DNA of 64,000 nt from VXPQ01 sp964608315 (GTDB lineage: Bacteria; Bacteroidota; Rhodothermia; Rhodothermales; VXPQ01): contig CAZSNF010000010.1 of NCBI GenBank assembly GCA_964608315.1, positions 1-64,000 on the forward strand, in the 5' to 3' direction. Below the pieces are notes generated by a model. It worked only from the letters and a program-made list of their open reading frames with translations, ran no database searches and was not told the origin of the DNA. The first letter of the stretch is position 1; each line of letters starts with the position of its first letter. Made by a program: the position numbers and the translations under genes. Positions 1 through 9,089 of this stretch are shown here, piece by piece.

Positions 1-2
1 TG

Positions 3-176
3 TCCGTTCCATGGAGCGCGCAGGGACAAAACGGCGCGCAAGACGGCGCAAGGGACATAGGCGCTGCGCAAGACGGCGCAAGGGATAGCGCCAGAGACGG
101 CCTGAGGGATACAGGCGCCGCCGCGCAGGACGACGGAACGCCGACGCCGGATGTCGCGCTCGCCGAAACACCTTGA
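3..176 (+). CDS. possible C-terminal end of an unidentified protein (partial)
   Basis: One frame is open from the window edge to a TGA at 174-176. It encodes an Ala/Gly/Asp/Arg-rich tail with a short imperfect repeat (QDGARD occurs twice, then ARDGLRD). I recognise no domain. The stop lies inside the left end of a MITE-like repeat that begins at about 172, so that element may have supplied the terminator codon. The frame could be open by chance because of high GC content, so confidence is low. Confidence 0.3.
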   Translation, partial: SVPWSAQGQNGAQDGARDIGAAQDGARDSARDGLRDTGAAAQDDGTPTPDVALAETP

Positions 177-216
177 TTAAGTCCGCAAAGTTCAGAAGCT
201 GCGAGGGGCGTACTGG
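172..216 (+). repeat. relic of the palindromic MITE-like family (one end only)
   Basis: The sequence TTGATTAAGTCCGCAAAG, followed by a CTGCGAGGGGCG-type segment, matches one end of the full elements at 41143 and 56356. The rest of the element is missing. From here to 547 I see no convincing gene; the overlapping ORFs have no recognisable product. Confidence 0.6.
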
Positions 217-547
217 CGCAGGGCAGAACGGGTTTGTGGCGCGCCTTTGAGCGAAACATCGGGCCCCGAATATCCCTCCAGCTCATGGCCTGCCTACCCC
301 GAAAAGGCGCGCCACAGGCCCCTAAATCCCCTCTCCTTCCGTACTTTCCTTCCTTCCGTAACTTTCTTGCGGAACGAAAAACACATCTGTTCATAAATAT
401 GCGTTCGGGGTATGCTATAGCGTTCGGGATTTTTCTGTCCGGTCAGATCGCCGCGCCCGAAACGCCGTACCCGCCCGTCGCCGCGCTTGCAAAGCCCGGC
501 GCAAAACCTCGAATCGCCACCCACTACACTTTGCACATTTCAAAACC

Positions 548-2926
548 ATGGCAACCCAAAGCTACCGTATGCTGCTCGCTGCTTTCCTGGCTTCTGTCTG
601 CCTTGCCGGGACAGCGCAGGCCCAAAAAGGATTTGGCCGGGCCGTCCTGATTTCCGAGGACCACATTTTTGTCGGAGAACCGGATAACCTGTACCGCCCC
701 GGCGCCGTGTACGTCTTCCATCGAATGGACGGGGAATGGATGCAGAAAACCGTGCTCACGGCGATGGACGCCGAAATGAACGACGGATTCGGGAGCAGTC
801 TGGCGATTGAGGAAGATATGCTCGTCGTGGGGTCGTCCGGACCAGACGGAAAAGCCGGTTCCGCCCACGTATTCCATCGCATGGAGGACAACTGGATGCA
901 TCAGGCGACCCTTGTGGGCGAGGGCGCCGGCCCCGACGACGCCTTCGGCATGACCGTTGGCCTGAGCAACGGCGCCGTGTTCGTCGGAGCGCCGGCAGCT
1001 GATTCGTCCGCAGGAGCCGCCTACGTGTTCGAACAGGACGCCGACGGCGCGTGGATGCAGACGGCCCGGTTGCATGGCAGCGAAGTAGACGCAGGCGGGC
1101 GCTTTGGAACCGCCATCGCCGCCGCGGACGGACGCGCATTCGTCGGAGCCCATGGCGGAAACGATGCGGCAGGCGGGGTCTACCTGTTCGAACGAGACGC
1201 CTCCTCCGGCGAATGGACCGAATCGCAACTGCTGAAAGGACGCATCTCGGAAGAAGGCGACCGCTACGGCGCTTCGCTCGACCTCATGGGCGACAAGTTA
1301 CTGGTCGGCATACCCCGGTTCGCCAACCGGACGGGCGGCGCCATCATGTACCACAGAGACGAAGCGTCGAACGGCTGGGAATCGGCCATGTTGTTCCTGC
1401 CCTTCGCCGCCTCGAGCCCGCCCGCCTTCGCATCCGACGTCGCGCTGAGCAACGATGAAATATGGAGCAGCGCCCCCTTCGCCTCGAACGCGCACGGCAG
1501 CATCTACCGGTTCAAAAAAGACGCCGACGGCGCCTACGGCAAGTCAACGACGCTCAGTATTCCCGATTTGCAGCGCGGCGATTTGTTCAGGGGCGAACTG
1601 GACGTTTCCGGTAACCTTGCGGTCGCGGGCCTCAGCGGAGCCGATTTCGGCGCAGGCGTCGTAGCCGTACTCGAGCGCGACGAGGAAGGCGGTTGGCGAC
1701 ATGCCAAAATGCTGCGTAGCCCGGCGGGCGGCCTGGAAGCCGTCACGGGGGATATGGCGCCCTGCACGGAAGGCGCCGCCGGCGTCTTTTCCTGCGACAT
1801 GGTGGATATGCTTGCGTTTCTGCCGATAGCCGAGCTGGGCGGAGAGCGCGGCGTGCAGATGAACGACGTCTGGGGCTGGACCGACCCGGAAGGCGGACGG
1901 GAATACGCACTCGTCGGACGCATGGACGGGACCGCGTTCGTGGACGTAACGGACCCCTCGAATCCGGTCTACCTCGGCAACCTGCCCAAAACGGAAGGTA
2001 CGCCAAGCGCCGTCTGGCGAGACATAAAGGTATATAAGGACCATGCCTTCATCGTAGCAGACGCCGCCGAGGAACACGGCGTACAGATATTCGACCTGAC
2101 GCAACTGCGCAATGTCGGCGATATGCCCGTAACCTTCGAGGAAACGGCGCATTACGACGGCGTCAACAGCGCGCACAATATCGTCATCAACACGGACACC
2201 GGGTTTGCGTACGTTGTGGGCGGCCGGGCCGGCGGGGAAACCTGCGGCGGCGGACTGCACATGATCAATATCCAGGACCCGACCAATCCCGCGTTCGCCG
2301 GATGCTATTCGGCGTCGGGGACCGGGCGCGCCGGCACAGGATACTCCCACGACGCGCAATGCATCGTCTACCGCGGGCCGGATTCGGACTACGCCGGACG
2401 CGAACTTTGCTTCGGCTCCAACGAAACCGCGCTGAATATTGCGGACGTTACGGACAAGGACGACCCGGTCAATGTCGCTACGGCGGCCTATCCGAGCGTG
2501 TCCTACACCCATCAGGGCTGGATCAGCGAAGACCATCAATACTTCTTTGTCAACGACGAACTGGACGAGATTAGCGGCAGCGTCCCTGAAACCCGCACCC
2601 TCATCTGGGACATTACGGACATCGACGACCCGCAGCTCGTCAAGGAGTATACCTGGGGAAGCCAGGCGTCGGACCACAACCTGTACATTCACAGGAATCT
2701 GATGTATCAGTCGAATTATGTCAGCGGGCTTCGCATCCATGACGTGAGCGATCCCGTGAACCCCCGCGAGGTGGGCTATTTCGACACAATGCCGGTGGGC
2801 GACAACGACCCGGGCTTTGCCGGTTCCTGGAGCAACTATCCGTTCTTCGAGAGCGGCACGATCGTGGTTTCCAGCATCGGCGAAGGCCTTTTCATCCTGA
2901 AGAAAAATCAGGAACTCGGCCTTTAG
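548..2926 (+). CDS. secreted choice-of-anchor B family protein with N-terminal FG-GAP-like repeats
   Basis: The protein has 792 residues and begins with a signal peptide (hydrophobic LLAAFLASVCLAG, cleavage after AQA near residue 26). An in-frame ATG at 569 would still keep the signal. Residues about 30-390 hold repeated FG-GAP-like blades of the form FGxxLxxxxDxLxVG, spaced about 55 residues apart. Residues about 425-785 match the choice-of-anchor B/LVIVD type, with repeated blades such as FVDVTDPSNPVYLGNLP. These folds are extracellular beta-propellers of unknown ligand. It is followed by two further exported propeller proteins on the same strand, separated from it by a strong hairpin. Confidence 0.85.
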   Translation: MATQSYRMLLAAFLASVCLAGTAQAQKGFGRAVLISEDHIFVGEPDNLYRPGAVYVFHRMDGEWMQKTVLTAMDAEMNDGFGSSLAIEEDMLVVGSSGPDGKAGSAHVFHRMEDNWMHQATLVGEGAGPDDAFGMTVGLSNGAVFVGAPAADSSAGAAYVFEQDADGAWMQTARLHGSEVDAGGRFGTAIAAADGRAFVGAHGGNDAAGGVYLFERDASSGEWTESQLLKGRISEEGDRYGASLDLMGDKLLVGIPRFANRTGGAIMYHRDEASNGWESAMLFLPFAASSPPAFASDVALSNDEIWSSAPFASNAHGSIYRFKKDADGAYGKSTTLSIPDLQRGDLFRGELDVSGNLAVAGLSGADFGAGVVAVLERDEEGGWRHAKMLRSPAGGLEAVTGDMAPCTEGAAGVFSCDMVDMLAFLPIAELGGERGVQMNDVWGWTDPEGGREYALVGRMDGTAFVDVTDPSNPVYLGNLPKTEGTPSAVWRDIKVYKDHAFIVADAAEEHGVQIFDLTQLRNVGDMPVTFEETAHYDGVNSAHNIVINTDTGFAYVVGGRAGGETCGGGLHMINIQDPTNPAFAGCYSASGTGRAGTGYSHDAQCIVYRGPDSDYAGRELCFGSNETALNIADVTDKDDPVNVATAAYPSVSYTHQGWISEDHQYFFVNDELDEISGSVPETRTLIWDITDIDDPQLVKEYTWGSQASDHNLYIHRNLMYQSNYVSGLRIHDVSDPVNPREVGYFDTMPVGDNDPGFAGSWSNYPFFESGTIVVSSIGEGLFILKKNQELGL

Positions 2927-2932
2927 CCACAG

Positions 2933-2986
2933 GCAACGGCAAGCGGGCAGGTCGCGGACATAGCGGCGCAGCCCGCTTGCCGTTGC
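2933..2986 (+). terminator. strong intergenic hairpin, probable terminator
   Basis: A perfect 16-bp inverted repeat (left arm 2933-2948, right arm 2971-2986) starts 7 bp after the stop of the preceding gene and is followed by TATTATT. The stem is long and GC-rich. The U-tract is weak, so it could instead act in mRNA stability. Confidence 0.6.
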
Positions 2987-3004
2987 TATTATTCGACAGG
3001 TTTC

Positions 3005-4387
3005 ATGCGACGGAATTTTTCCAAAACGGTCGCCTTCCTCTGCGCATTGGGGGGCGCATCCATGGCGACGTTCGCGCCCCGGGCCACCGGGCAAACGCAC
3101 GGCGACGCGGTCTTTACGCGCGACGTCCTTCCGGTCATTCAGGAGTCCTTCCTGCCGCTGTTGACAGAAGACGCGGGCCTCGACGCCAGTTCGTGGGAAT
3201 CCCTGATGCGCGGCTCCGACCATGGAGAAGTCGTCATTCCTTTCGACCCGGACCGAAGCTTGCTGGTCGAGCGCGGCGTGGCGGCCGGAGTTGACCCCGA
3301 CGCCCTCGCGCTGGTGCGAATATGGATCGAACGCGGCGCGCAAAACGACGACGGGGATGTCCCGTATTCGGACGGCGGACCGTTCCTCTACGTATGCAAC
3401 CAGGGATCCGCCGTAATCTCTGTGATCGACATGGAGGCGAATGTCGTGGCGCGCACCGTGGACCTGCGCGATTTCGGGTTCTCCGAAAACGCCAAACCGC
3501 ATCATGTGGCGGTTACCCCGGACGGGGCGTTCTGGTACGTATCGCTCATCGGCGAGCACGCCGTCCTGAAGTTCAACCGGGATAACGAACTGGTGGGGCG
3601 CGCGGCATTCGAGGCGCCGGGCATGCTGGCCTTCGATCCCATGCTGGAACAGTTGTACGTGGGGCGGTCCATGAGCGCCGTGAATCCGCCGCAACGCATC
3701 GGAATTATCGAGCCGGACAGCATGGTTGTCGAGGAAATCGATATATTCCATCCCCGCCCGCACGCACTGAACGTAACCCCGGACGGAAAGCATGTGTTCA
3801 GCGCCAGCCTCGGCGTGAATCAGATCGCCGTACTGGACGCCGAATCGCTGGATATCGAACTCGTCCCCGTTCCGGGCATGCATCACAGCCTGGTGCAATT
3901 CGCCGTGGCGCCCGACGGGCGTTCCATGATCGTTGGCGGACACATGAGCGGCGACGTGCTGTTGCTCGACATCACGGAACCGATGCAGCCAAACTTTACC
4001 CACGCCTTGTCTCTGGGCGGCGGTCCCTGGCATCCGTCGTTTCTGCCCGACGGCGATCATGTGGTTTTCCCCGCTAAAATGGCCAACGCCGTCGCCATCC
4101 TCGACGTCGCCGACGGAACCGAAATCGCAAACATTTCCGGGCACGGAATCGCCGAGCCGCATGGCAGCGCCGTCCGCCCGGACGGACGATACATTTACGT
4201 ATCCAGCAATAACCTGAACGCCGCGTTCACCCCCCGATACCACGAAAAAACCCCGGAAGGCAACGAAACGCCCAACGGCTCGGTGGCGGTCATCGACGCG
4301 AACATATTCGACGTCGTAAAGGTCATTGAGGTGGAACAGTACCCCACGGGCATAGGCGCCCAGCGGGACGTCATAACCGCCCCATGA
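3005..4387 (+). CDS. exported YVTN/beta-propeller protein with a cysteine-less PSCyt1-like N-terminus
   Basis: The protein has 460 residues and an N-terminal signal peptide. Residues about 35-105 look like a planctomycete-type cytochrome c domain (PSCyt1): FTRDVLPVIQESF, then SWESLMRGSDHGEVVIPFDP and DRSLLVERG. The haem-binding CxxCH is absent. Residues about 120-455 form a YVTN-type seven-bladed propeller (VAVTPDGAFWYVS, LNVTPDGKHVFSAS, FAVAPDGRSMIVGG). Its stop overlaps the next start by 4 bp (ATGA), so the two are probably translated together. It probably acts in the periplasm or outside the cell; the substrate is unknown. Confidence 0.8.
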   Translation: MRRNFSKTVAFLCALGGASMATFAPRATGQTHGDAVFTRDVLPVIQESFLPLLTEDAGLDASSWESLMRGSDHGEVVIPFDPDRSLLVERGVAAGVDPDALALVRIWIERGAQNDDGDVPYSDGGPFLYVCNQGSAVISVIDMEANVVARTVDLRDFGFSENAKPHHVAVTPDGAFWYVSLIGEHAVLKFNRDNELVGRAAFEAPGMLAFDPMLEQLYVGRSMSAVNPPQRIGIIEPDSMVVEEIDIFHPRPHALNVTPDGKHVFSASLGVNQIAVLDAESLDIELVPVPGMHHSLVQFAVAPDGRSMIVGGHMSGDVLLLDITEPMQPNFTHALSLGGGPWHPSFLPDGDHVVFPAKMANAVAILDVADGTEIANISGHGIAEPHGSAVRPDGRYIYVSSNNLNAAFTPRYHEKTPEGNETPNGSVAVIDANIFDVVKVIEVEQYPTGIGAQRDVITAP

Positions 4388-6348
4388 TACCGAGGAATAC
4401 TCGGATGCATCGTTCCCGCTCCCTGCTCGTCCTGCTTTGCGGATTGCTGGTCGCGGCGCTTCTTCCGGGATGCGCCGGCTCCAGACCCGGCGTAAAAGCT
4501 GAACAAGCCGCCGGTCCCCTGCCTGCAAGGCGCGTCATCGCTCCGTTCGAGGTCTACAAGGCAAGCGGCGAAGCCTACGCATATCCCTTTCTCGGCGGAT
4601 TCAACATGCCGAGGCCCCAACTCCTCGATATCGATGCGGATGGAGACCAGGATTTGTTCGTGCAGGAGCGCCCGAACGCCATCATGTTTTTCGAGCGCAA
4701 CGACACGCAGGGGCCGCTTTTATGGACCTGGCGTTCCGACAAGTACGCAGAACTCGATGTCGGAGAATGGTACCGTTTCGCGGACATGGACGGGGACGGC
4801 GACTTCGATCTCCTCGCCGAGCAGCCATTCAGTCATATGCGGTACTACAAAAATGTGGGAACGCCCTTGCGGGCCGACTTCGTACAGGCAGTCGATACCC
4901 TCCGGGATGTAGAGGGCCAACCCGTATTCTCCGACCGGCAGAACATCCCGAACGTTACCGACATCGACTGCGATGGCTTGCCGGATTTGTTTATTGGACG
5001 CATTGACGGCGCCGTCATGCGGTATGAAGCGGTCGAAACCGAGCCCGCGCCCGTATTCCAACTCATTACAGAAAACTTCGAGGACATTCGCATTGTGGCG
5101 CAATTTGGACAGCCTGGCATGCCCGCCCCGGCGGCGCTTCCGAATATTCCGGGGGTCAATGACGACTTCATGAACGAAGGACCGTCTCCGGGCAGAGATG
5201 TTTTCACAGAAGACGCGCAAAACCGATCCGATCCGCTGCATGGAGCCAATACCATGACCTTTGCCGATATCGACGGCGACAATGACCAGGATCTGTTCTG
5301 GGGAGATTTCTTCGAGCCTGGCCTGCTGTACATCGAAAACACGGGGGCCTGCGCCCGGCCTCGCCTGCGCACTACGCCCGTTCCTTTTCCGCCCGATGAT
5401 CCGCTCCAGTCCAGTGGATACAATGCGCCTTCCTTCGGCGACCTCGACGCCGACGGAGATATGGATCTGCTGGCGGGCGTCCTCGGTGGGGCGTTCAACC
5501 CGAACAGGACCGCGGAATCCAACCTGTATATGTACGAACAGCTTCCCGAAGAACGGTTTGCGCTGCGCACGACCCGGTTCATGGACCAGATCGATGTGGG
5601 GAGCGAAAGCTATCCCGTACTGGTCGATCTGGATGCGGACGGCGACGAAGACCTGCTCGTCGCCAATAAAATCTCATCGGAAGACGGGAGCGCCGCCTCG
5701 CTGGCGTACTTCGAAAACGCGGACGGCGCATACCATGCGGGAGAAGCCCCCGACTTCTTTCCCGCCTATCATTACGCGCCAGCGTTCGCAGACCTGGACG
5801 CCGACAACGACATCGACCTTCTGCTCGGAACATGGAACGACGGTATCGCATGGTACCGCAACGAAGGCGCCCCCGGCGCACCACACTTCGTTTTGCAACA
5901 GCGGGCATATATCCGGTTGACGCGCGGCAGCCACACCACGCCGGCATTGGTGGACATCGACCACGACGGCGACCTGGACCTGTTCGTGGGGGAAACCTCC
6001 GGAACCATCAATTTCTACCGTAACACGGGAACCGCTTCCGCCCCGGTTTTCGAATTTGTTTCCGACGAATACGCCGGGATTGATGTCGGACGCCGCAGCG
6101 TGCCGACGTTTATCGATACGGACCGCGACGGAGACCTGGACATGATTGTCGGAAGCGAGTATGAGGGTCTTCTCCTCTTTCGCAACCGGGGGGACCGGAA
6201 CACCCCCCTGTTCGGCGAGAGCGAACCGCTGCCGTACGATGTGCCCGAAGCAGCGGTCCCGTCCTTCGGCGACCCGGATGGCGACGGGGCCCTCGAACTC
6301 ATGGTCGGCGGATACAGTGGAGGACTGCTGTACTTTGACGGGCCGTGA
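4384..6348 (+). CDS. FG-GAP/VCBS repeat lipoprotein
   Basis: The protein has 654 residues. It starts with a lipoprotein signal (hydrophobic stretch ending LLPGCAGS, lipobox Cys near residue 30). At least ten calcium-binding-type repeats of the DxDxDGDxDL form follow (for example DIDADGDQDLF, DMDGDGDFDLL, DLDADGDEDLL), as in integrin-like FG-GAP propellers. It overlaps the preceding propeller gene by 4 bp. No enzymatic motif is visible. A cell-surface binding or scaffold role is inferred. Confidence 0.85.
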   Translation: MIPRNTRMHRSRSLLVLLCGLLVAALLPGCAGSRPGVKAEQAAGPLPARRVIAPFEVYKASGEAYAYPFLGGFNMPRPQLLDIDADGDQDLFVQERPNAIMFFERNDTQGPLLWTWRSDKYAELDVGEWYRFADMDGDGDFDLLAEQPFSHMRYYKNVGTPLRADFVQAVDTLRDVEGQPVFSDRQNIPNVTDIDCDGLPDLFIGRIDGAVMRYEAVETEPAPVFQLITENFEDIRIVAQFGQPGMPAPAALPNIPGVNDDFMNEGPSPGRDVFTEDAQNRSDPLHGANTMTFADIDGDNDQDLFWGDFFEPGLLYIENTGACARPRLRTTPVPFPPDDPLQSSGYNAPSFGDLDADGDMDLLAGVLGGAFNPNRTAESNLYMYEQLPEERFALRTTRFMDQIDVGSESYPVLVDLDADGDEDLLVANKISSEDGSAASLAYFENADGAYHAGEAPDFFPAYHYAPAFADLDADNDIDLLLGTWNDGIAWYRNEGAPGAPHFVLQQRAYIRLTRGSHTTPALVDIDHDGDLDLFVGETSGTINFYRNTGTASAPVFEFVSDEYAGIDVGRRSVPTFIDTDRDGDLDMIVGSEYEGLLLFRNRGDRNTPLFGESEPLPYDVPEAAVPSFGDPDGDGALELMVGGYSGGLLYFDGP

Positions 6349-6452
6349 CCTTTTAGGGAGAGCGGATATCTGTAACAATCGAGCGCGCTTCTGCGTACAC
6401 GTGGACCGGACGCGCAAGTGACCTTCCAGGGAAAGCGGATATCCGTAACAAT
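6345..6452 (+). repeat. pair of imperfect 35-bp direct repeats
   Basis: Copies at 6345-6379 and 6418-6452 (core AGCGGATATCTGTAACAAT, with GATATCC in the second) are 73 bp apart. The first begins over the stop codon of the upstream gene. They may be a short tandem duplication at the gene end. I see no gene in 6349-6759; the rest of that gap is the MITE-like element. Confidence 0.55.
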
Positions 6453-6488
6453 CCGCTACCGAACGTAAACAGGCTTCCTGTATACCAA

Positions 6489-6749
6489 GGGATGCTCTGA
6501 TCAATTCTACTTCGATCAGCGCTTCACGTTCTCCCGTAAAGGCCGTCATGCTTGCATCGTTGAAATCAGCAGGAAACACCGTAAATTCGATGCGTTTTGG
6601 TCGTGAAGCGCCCTTCGGGAGGCTTGCGAGGGGTGCGCTGGCTGTGTCATTCCTCATTATGCGGGGCCGCCACACTACTTGCTTCGTCATTCCTTGCCAG
6701 CGCACCCCTCGCAAGCCTCTGAACTTTGCAGAATTAATCAGAGCATCCC
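6489..6749 (+). repeat. full-length palindromic MITE-like element (copy 1)
   Basis: The element has terminal inverted repeats GGGATGCTCTGAT and ATCAGAGCATCCC. An inner arm pair GCGCTTCACG/CGTGAAGCGC lies inside these, and a second inner pair GAGGGGTGCGCTGGC/GCCAGCGCACCCCTC is nearer the centre. It encodes no protein. It ends about 10 bp before the moeA start, so it may carry or influence its promoter. The same architecture recurs at 25069, 41143 and 60748. Confidence 0.85.
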
Positions 6750-6759
6750 AAGCAGCCCT

Positions 6760-7968
6760 GTGAAAACTTTTATTTCGTTTCCGGAAGCGCGGGACATCGT
6801 CCTGGATCATCTACCTGTCCCGCGTGAAGACGTCATAGGCCTCGATATGGCCCTTGGCAAGACGCTGGGCCGACCCATTGTCGCCGCCGAAAACATTCCC
6901 CCGTTCGACAACTCGGCCATGGACGGCTTCGCCGTGCGCGCGCAGGATGCGCCTGCGCCGGGCGTATGTCTGCCGCTCGCCGGCGAAATCTCCGCAGGAT
7001 GCAGCGATACCCATCCCCTTGCGCCGGGCGCCTGTGTCCGCATCATGACGGGCGCCCCCTTGCCGGAAGAGGCGAACGCCGTGATCCCCATTGAGGTCGC
7101 AGAAGTGCACCCCGATAAAAACTCTGTAACATTCCTCAAGGCGGCAACCCCCGGCAATCATGTGCGCCCTGCCGGGCAAGACATAATGCGCGGCGATACA
7201 GCGCTGGAAGCCGGACATGTGCTGGCCCCCGCAGACCTTGCCGTGCTCGCCTCCCTGGGACAGGTGCAGGTCCCGATCGCGCGTCCACCTGCCGTATCGA
7301 TCGTTACCACGGGCAACGAACTGATCGAACCGTCCGAACCGCTGCGTCCCGGCAAAATCCGCAACGCGAACGGCCCGGCGCTGGCAGCGCAGATCGCTAC
7401 GGCGGGCGGACGGATCCATGGACATTTTCACGCCCGCGACACGCGCGCGGACGTTCGCCGCGCGCTCGAAGCTGCTTGCGAGGGTAACATGCTGGTCATA
7501 TCGGGAGGCGTTTCCGCGGGAGACTACGACTTCGTGAAGGAGGTACTGGAAGACATGGGGCTATCCATGCTGTTCTGGCGGGTACGGCAACGGCCCGGCA
7601 AACCCCTCGTCTTCGGACTGCTGGGAGATATGCCCGTCTTCGGGCTGCCCGGCAATCCGGTCTCCTCCGCGGTCTGCTTCGAGGCGTACGTGCGTCCTGC
7701 TCTTGCGAGGATGCTGGGACGACAAGACGCGTTGCCCCGACTCGAACCTGCCGTACTGGGCAAGGACATTCCAAAAAAGCGGGGACTGCATCATTTCGTG
7801 CCGGGACAGGCGCAGTGGGTAGACCGCACGTTGACCGTTGCGCCTGCGGGGCCGCAGGGATCCCATATCGTCTCGTCGCTGGCGCGGGCGGACGGCCTCA
7901 TTCACCTTCCGGAATCGCTCGATGAGGCGCCTGCAGGCATGCCCGTTTTCTTTGAACGCCTGCATTGA
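6760..7968 (+). CDS. moeA: molybdopterin molybdenumtransferase MoeA
   Basis: The protein has 402 residues from a GTG at 6760, the usual MoeA length. The longer reading upstream runs into the repeat element. MoeA inserts molybdate into adenylated molybdopterin in the cytoplasm. Recognisable motifs are SAMDGFAV near residue 45, the MTGAPLPEEANAVIPIE segment near 115, GGVSAGDYDFVKEVL near 250 and GLPGNPVS near 295. It converges on moaA, another gene of the same cofactor pathway, with a 63-bp gap. There is no clear alternative function; the only uncertainty is the start. Confidence 0.93.
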   Translation: MKTFISFPEARDIVLDHLPVPREDVIGLDMALGKTLGRPIVAAENIPPFDNSAMDGFAVRAQDAPAPGVCLPLAGEISAGCSDTHPLAPGACVRIMTGAPLPEEANAVIPIEVAEVHPDKNSVTFLKAATPGNHVRPAGQDIMRGDTALEAGHVLAPADLAVLASLGQVQVPIARPPAVSIVTTGNELIEPSEPLRPGKIRNANGPALAAQIATAGGRIHGHFHARDTRADVRRALEAACEGNMLVISGGVSAGDYDFVKEVLEDMGLSMLFWRVRQRPGKPLVFGLLGDMPVFGLPGNPVSSAVCFEAYVRPALARMLGRQDALPRLEPAVLGKDIPKKRGLHHFVPGQAQWVDRTLTVAPAGPQGSHIVSSLARADGLIHLPESLDEAPAGMPVFFERLH

Positions 7969-7999
7969 GGACGCCCACGACGGCAACAGAGAGGTTTCT

Positions 8000-8020
8000 T
8001 TCGGCCGACCCGGGGCCGAA
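8000..8020. terminator. hairpin between convergent moeA and moaA
   Basis: Perfect 7-bp arms TTCGGCC (8000-8006) and GGCCGAA (8014-8020) lie between the two convergent stop codons, with a T-rich stretch to the left. It could terminate the minus-strand gene; this is modest evidence only. Confidence 0.4.
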
Positions 8021-8031
8021 CCGGCTGCCGC

Positions 8032-9012
8032 CTATCCCCCAATCAGGATCATGGGACGGTTTTCCTGATCCACCAGTTGAAGCATACCCGCGTGCGCGGC
8101 CTTCTTCCGCAACACAGCGCTCCGAACAGCCTCTTCCAATTCTCCATCCGAAGCCCCGGCGCGAAGCAAATCGCGCAGGCTTACCTCGGCATGCCCGAAA
8201 AGGCATACCTTCAACGATCCGTCGGCGGTAAGACGGAGCCGATTGCAGGTCCCGCAGAATTTTTCGCTCATTGAAGCAATAAACCCTATCGTACCCCGAT
8301 ACCCTGGAACGCGCCAGGTTCTCGCCGTGGCGTTCGGGTCGTCTTCGAGACGGTCCAGGGCAGGGTAAAACAGGCGAATGCGCTCCAGCATGTCCGCATA
8401 GGAAAAAAAACCTGTTTCCGACCATCCATTTCCCTGAAAAGGCATGTATTCGATGAACCGGACGGCAATGGGAGCGCGCCGGGTCCATTCCACGAAATCG
8501 AGCAGTTCGTCGTCGTTTACCCCGCGCATCACTACGCAATTCACTTTTACCGGATCGTAGCCGCATGCAATCGCCATCCTGATCGCCTCCAGCACGTCTT
8601 CAAGGCCGCGGCGGCGGGTAATCGTTTCGAATTTTTCCGGGATCAGGGTATCCAGGCTGATATTGATCGCATGGAGTCCGGCGGCCTGAAGCCGAGGCAA
8701 TTTTTTCGGCAACAGCATGCCGTTCGTGGTAAGCGCCAGCGTATCAAGTCCGGGCAGACGCCCCAGCATCTCCACCAGTTCTTCCACATGCTTGCGGACC
8801 AGCGGCTCCCCGCCCGTCAAGCGAATTTTATCCACGCCGCCGCAAACGAAAAGGCGGGCAAGGCGTTCGATCTCTTCGAACGTAAGCAAATCGCTTCGGG
8901 GAGAAAGGTCTACCCCCTCTTCCGGCATGCAATACCGGCAGCGCAAGTTGCACCGCTCCGTAATGGAAATGCGAAGACAGGTATGCTTGCGTCCAAAGCG
9001 ATCGATGAACAT
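8032..9012 (-). CDS. moaA: GTP 3',8-cyclase MoaA (radical SAM)
   Basis: The protein has 326 residues from the ATG at 9012; longer starts exist but MFIDRFGRKHTCLRIS is the typical MoaA N-terminus. It converts GTP to 3',8-cyclo-7,8-dihydro-GTP, the first step of molybdenum cofactor synthesis. The N-terminal radical SAM cluster motif is CNLRCRYC. The C-terminal second cluster uses CGTCNRLRL and a later Cys in KVCLFG. The protein ends in Gly-Gly, as MoaA enzymes do. It is divergent from the MATE exporter, with a 77-bp gap. Confidence 0.95.
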   Translation of the reverse strand: MFIDRFGRKHTCLRISITERCNLRCRYCMPEEGVDLSPRSDLLTFEEIERLARLFVCGGVDKIRLTGGEPLVRKHVEELVEMLGRLPGLDTLALTTNGMLLPKKLPRLQAAGLHAINISLDTLIPEKFETITRRRGLEDVLEAIRMAIACGYDPVKVNCVVMRGVNDDELLDFVEWTRRAPIAVRFIEYMPFQGNGWSETGFFSYADMLERIRLFYPALDRLEDDPNATARTWRVPGYRGTIGFIASMSEKFCGTCNRLRLTADGSLKVCLFGHAEVSLRDLLRAGASDGELEEAVRSAVLRKKAAHAGMLQLVDQENRPMILIGG

Positions 9013-9089
9013 GACGAACAAGAATAAACGGGCGGCTCTGCGCATATAACCGAACGCCTTGCCCTCCGTTTCGATCCAGAGACGCTTCC

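Noticed and set aside
234..650. 138-residue frame before the first propeller gene
   Set aside because: No domain, it overlaps the signal-peptide start of a solid gene, and its start lies in repeat-derived DNA.
1544..4528. 994-residue open frame on the minus strand
   Set aside because: It lies opposite three well-supported exported-protein genes, has no recognisable domain, and is explained by high GC content.
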